Shown here: positions 7,254 through 9,312 of the stretch, one piece after another
How the letters are laid out: each line of letters begins with the position of its first letter
Numbering within the stretch: position 1 is the stretch's first letter
Source: Chryseobacterium sp. UBA6632
GTDB lineage: Bacteria; Bacteroidota; Bacteroidia; Flavobacteriales; Weeksellaceae
Assembly: GCA_002455915.1 (NCBI GenBank)
Contig: DKLU01000494.1
Span: 4,324 to 13,635, forward strand
Direction: 5' to 3'
DNA: 9,312 bases
Notes under the pieces: generated by a model
What the model saw: the letters and a program-made list of their open reading frames with translations, nothing else
Databases searched by the model: none
What the model was told of the DNA's origin: nothing
Position numbers and translations under genes: made by a program

Positions 7254-7350
7254 GAACCCTTTTGGGTTCTATTGATGATTTTTTCACCATTTCCATAGGT
7301 TGCACCTACGGCTATTCATATTGAACCCTTCAGATTCGTTGAATTCTGAT
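7254..7350. repeat. Three-hairpin intergenic repeat, copy 1 (carA-carB spacer)
   Basis: Three short palindromes follow each other. A is GAACCC (7254-7259) / GGGTTC (7264-7269). B is CCATAGGT (7293-7300) / ACCTACGG (7304-7311), with one mismatched pair. C is GAACCC (7323-7328) with a degraded partner near 7333. ACGGCTATT follows hairpin B at 7308-7316. The order, spacing and the ACGGCTATT tag match the module at 8601-8700. Just after C, TCAGATTC / GAATTCTGA (7331-7349) can form a bulged hairpin. It lies between two genes of one operon and should be transcribed on the minus strand. Confidence 0.65.
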
Positions 7351-7376
7351 ACTTAAATTTCAGCGGCGAATTGCAC

Positions 7377-7481
7377 GCAGCCCGACTTGAGCGGAAATCC
7401 TTTTTTGCCATCCTGATTTTTCTATTTTAGCAGAAATGTTCTGCAAAAAAGATTGGGAGCGGAAGGCGGATTAAGCTGCCC
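7377..7481. repeat. 105-bp structured intergenic repeat in the carA-carB spacer
   Basis: The ends are complementary: GCAGC (7377-7381) with GCTGC (7475-7479). Farther in, AATCCTTTTTTGC (7396-7408) pairs with GCAAAAAAGATT (7443-7454) with one bulged base. The centre holds GCAGA (7430-7434) / TCTGC (7440-7444), which competes for GC at 7443-7444. GAGCGGAA occurs as a direct repeat in both arms (7389-7396 and 7457-7464). I recall GAGCGGAAATCC / AAAGATTGGGAGCGGAA blocks as a common dispersed repeat in Chryseobacterium-like genomes; that is memory, not a search. It is GC-richer than the rest of the spacer and holds no gene. Confidence 0.6.
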
Positions 7482-7492
7482 AAATTAATCTT

Positions 7493-8566
7493 CTACTTTT
7501 TAAAATCTTCCATTAACTGGATAAACTCATCAAATAAATAGTTCGCATCTTCAGGACCTGGACTAGCTTCCGGGTGATACTGAACGGAGAAACAAGGGTG
7601 AATTTTGTGCTTCAAACCTTCGTTTGTTCTGTCGTTCAATGCGATATGTGTTTCAATTAAGTCTGTATTTTTCAAACTTTCCTGATCCACAGCATAACCG
7701 TGGTTTTGAGAAGTGATCGCAACTGTATTTTTCTCTAAATCTAACACAGGGTGATTTCCTCCTCTGTGACCGAATTTTAATTTGAAAGTTTTAGCTCCAC
7801 AAGCCAAACCGATCAATTGATGTCCTAAACAGATTCCGAAAATTGGGACTTTTCCTAAGATTCCGTTAATCATTTCCAGCGCGTGTTGGTTATCTTCAGG
7901 ATCTCCAGGACCGTTTGACAACATTACTCCGTCTGGATTCATCAACAAAATTTCTTCTGCTGTTACATCTTGAGAAACTACCGTAATGTCGCAATTCCTT
8001 TGAGATAACTCTCTTATAATTCCTAATTTAGAACCAAAATCTACCAACACAACTTTCAAACCTCTTCCTGGGTTTGCGTAAGGTGTTTTTGTAGAAACCT
8101 GCTCCACCTGATTGGTTGGGAAATTTGTTGATTTTAATTCTGAAACGACTGTGCTTTCGTCTGCATCAGCATTTACAATCTTTCCTTTCACCACTCCGTA
8201 GTTACGAAGAATTCTTGTCAGCCTTCTGGTGTCGATGCCTGAAATTCCTGAAAGTTTTTTCTTTTTAAATAATTCATCTAAAGTAATCTGAGTACGGAAA
8301 TTCGACGGCAAATCACAAAGCTCTTTTACGATAAGCCCTTTGATCGCCGGCTCTATACTCTCATAATCATCTCTATTAATCCCATAGTTTCCGATTAATG
8401 GATAGGTCATACACACAATCTGACCGCAATAAGACGGGTCAGAGATCAGTTCCTGATACCCTGTCATTCCGGTATTGAAAACTACTTCTCCTGCAGTTTC
8501 CAATTCTGCTCCGAAACCTTCTCCATGAAACACTTCACCGGACTCCAGTATTAACTTTTTCTTCAT
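7493..8566 (-). CDS. carA: Carbamoyl-phosphate synthase small subunit (glutamine amidotransferase)
   Basis: The 357-residue protein has the usual length. Its N-terminal CPSase_sm domain (about 1-135) begins LILESGEVFHGEGFG and contains FNTGMTGYQE (30-39) and SGISGIDTRRLT (106-117). A C-terminal class I glutaminase domain (about 170-350) follows, with SNGPGDP (217-223), the nucleophile Cys in GICLGHQ (C246), and the His-Glu pair in QYHPEASPGP (H331, E333). It releases ammonia from glutamine and passes it through a tunnel to CarB. It lies downstream of pyrB and upstream of carB on the same strand, which is a common pyrimidine operon order in Flavobacteriia. The gaps on both sides (161 and 267 bases) are long for operon partners because each contains palindromic repeats. 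The start ATG at 8566 puts the N-terminus exactly at the family position. Confidence 0.98.
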   Translation of the reverse strand: MKKKLILESGEVFHGEGFGAELETAGEVVFNTGMTGYQELISDPSYCGQIVCMTYPLIGNYGINRDDYESIEPAIKGLIVKELCDLPSNFRTQITLDELFKKKKLSGISGIDTRRLTRILRNYGVVKGKIVNADADESTVVSELKSTNFPTNQVEQVSTKTPYANPGRGLKVVLVDFGSKLGIIRELSQRNCDITVVSQDVTAEEILLMNPDGVMLSNGPGDPEDNQHALEMINGILGKVPIFGICLGHQLIGLACGAKTFKLKFGHRGGNHPVLDLEKNTVAITSQNHGYAVDQESLKNTDLIETHIALNDRTNEGLKHKIHPCFSVQYHPEASPGPEDANYLFDEFIQLMEDFKK

Positions 8567-8600
8567 TTTAAACTTTTATCTCTTATTATTTTATTATTAA

Positions 8601-8700
8601 CAGGTCGCCCTTACAGGGCTTTTGGATTATTTATCCATTTTATACCATGGGTTTCACCCACGGCTATTGTTATTTGACCCTTTCGGGTCGGCTGAATACT
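8601..8700. repeat. Three-hairpin intergenic repeat, copy 2 (pyrB-carA spacer)
   Basis: The module matches the one at 7254-7350. Hairpin A is GCCC (8607-8610) / GGGC (8616-8619). Hairpin B is CC-A-TGGGT (8645-8652) / ACCCA-C-GG (8656-8663), followed by the shared ACGGCTATT (8660-8668). Hairpin C is GACCC (8676-8680) / GGGTC (8685-8689), with a TTTC loop. Spacers A-B and B-C are 25 and 12 bases, against 23 and 11 in the other copy. Hairpin B has a G-C pair (8649-8659) where the other copy has A-T (7297-7307). The element sits in the 161-base gap before carA and contains no gene. Confidence 0.68.
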
Positions 8701-8727
8701 TGATTCTTTTTACTTTTTCCTTGGTTC

Positions 8728-9312
<585 letters not shown>

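Noticed and set aside
7226..7492. Riboswitch or small RNA gene in the long carA-carB spacer
   Set aside because: The structures are explained by two dispersed-type repeats, one of which recurs in the next spacer. I could match no known riboswitch core.

Overview
The window looks like chromosome of an AT-rich member of the Bacteroidota, most likely a Flavobacteriia of the Weeksellaceae / Chryseobacterium type. The evidence is the strong A/T bias at third codon positions, the near absence of Shine-Dalgarno sequences, the protein flavour of every gene, and intergenic spacers filled with palindromic repeats of the sort I associate with Chryseobacterium-like genomes. This placement is inference; there is no rRNA or other marker gene here.

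Left part (1-3209, plus strand): four genes that fit the non-phosphorylating oxidative pathway for L-fucose or a similar 6-deoxy-sugar. They are a fumarylacetoacetate-hydrolase-family enzyme (2,4-diketo-3-deoxy-L-fuconate hydrolase-like, missing its first codon or so), an L-rhamnose/L-fucose mutarotase joined to it by an ATGA overlap, an amidohydrolase resembling L-fuconolactonase, and a short-chain dehydrogenase resembling L-fucose dehydrogenase. Together they would equilibrate the sugar anomers, oxidise the sugar to the lactone, open the lactone, and cleave the later diketo intermediate. The sugar-acid dehydratase and the second dehydrogenase of the pathway are not in the window and could lie upstream. 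The dehydrogenase has Asn where the SDR catalytic Lys should be.

Middle (3210-4045): a small type II toxin-antitoxin pair. The antitoxin is an ordinary small gene. The RelE/ParE-type toxin reading frame is intact but has no ATG, GTG or TTG at its 5' end: the expected ATG position reads ATA, so a standard ORF finder misses it. Beyond it lies a palindrome-rich spacer and a rho-independent terminator that belongs to the opposite strand.

Right part (4046-9312, minus strand): pyrB (3' part only), carA and carB, read in that order, for the first two steps of de novo pyrimidine synthesis and for carbamoyl phosphate for arginine. The two spacers inside this operon (161 and 267 bases) are unusually long and carry structured repeats. 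One three-hairpin module occurs in both spacers with a compensatory base-pair change, and a second, larger inverted-repeat element lies in the carA-carB spacer.

I see no CRISPR array, tRNA, rRNA, insertion sequence or phage gene. I found no clear new multi-gene system. The points most worth following are the start-less toxin, the SDR with Asn in place of Lys, and the families of structured intergenic repeats.
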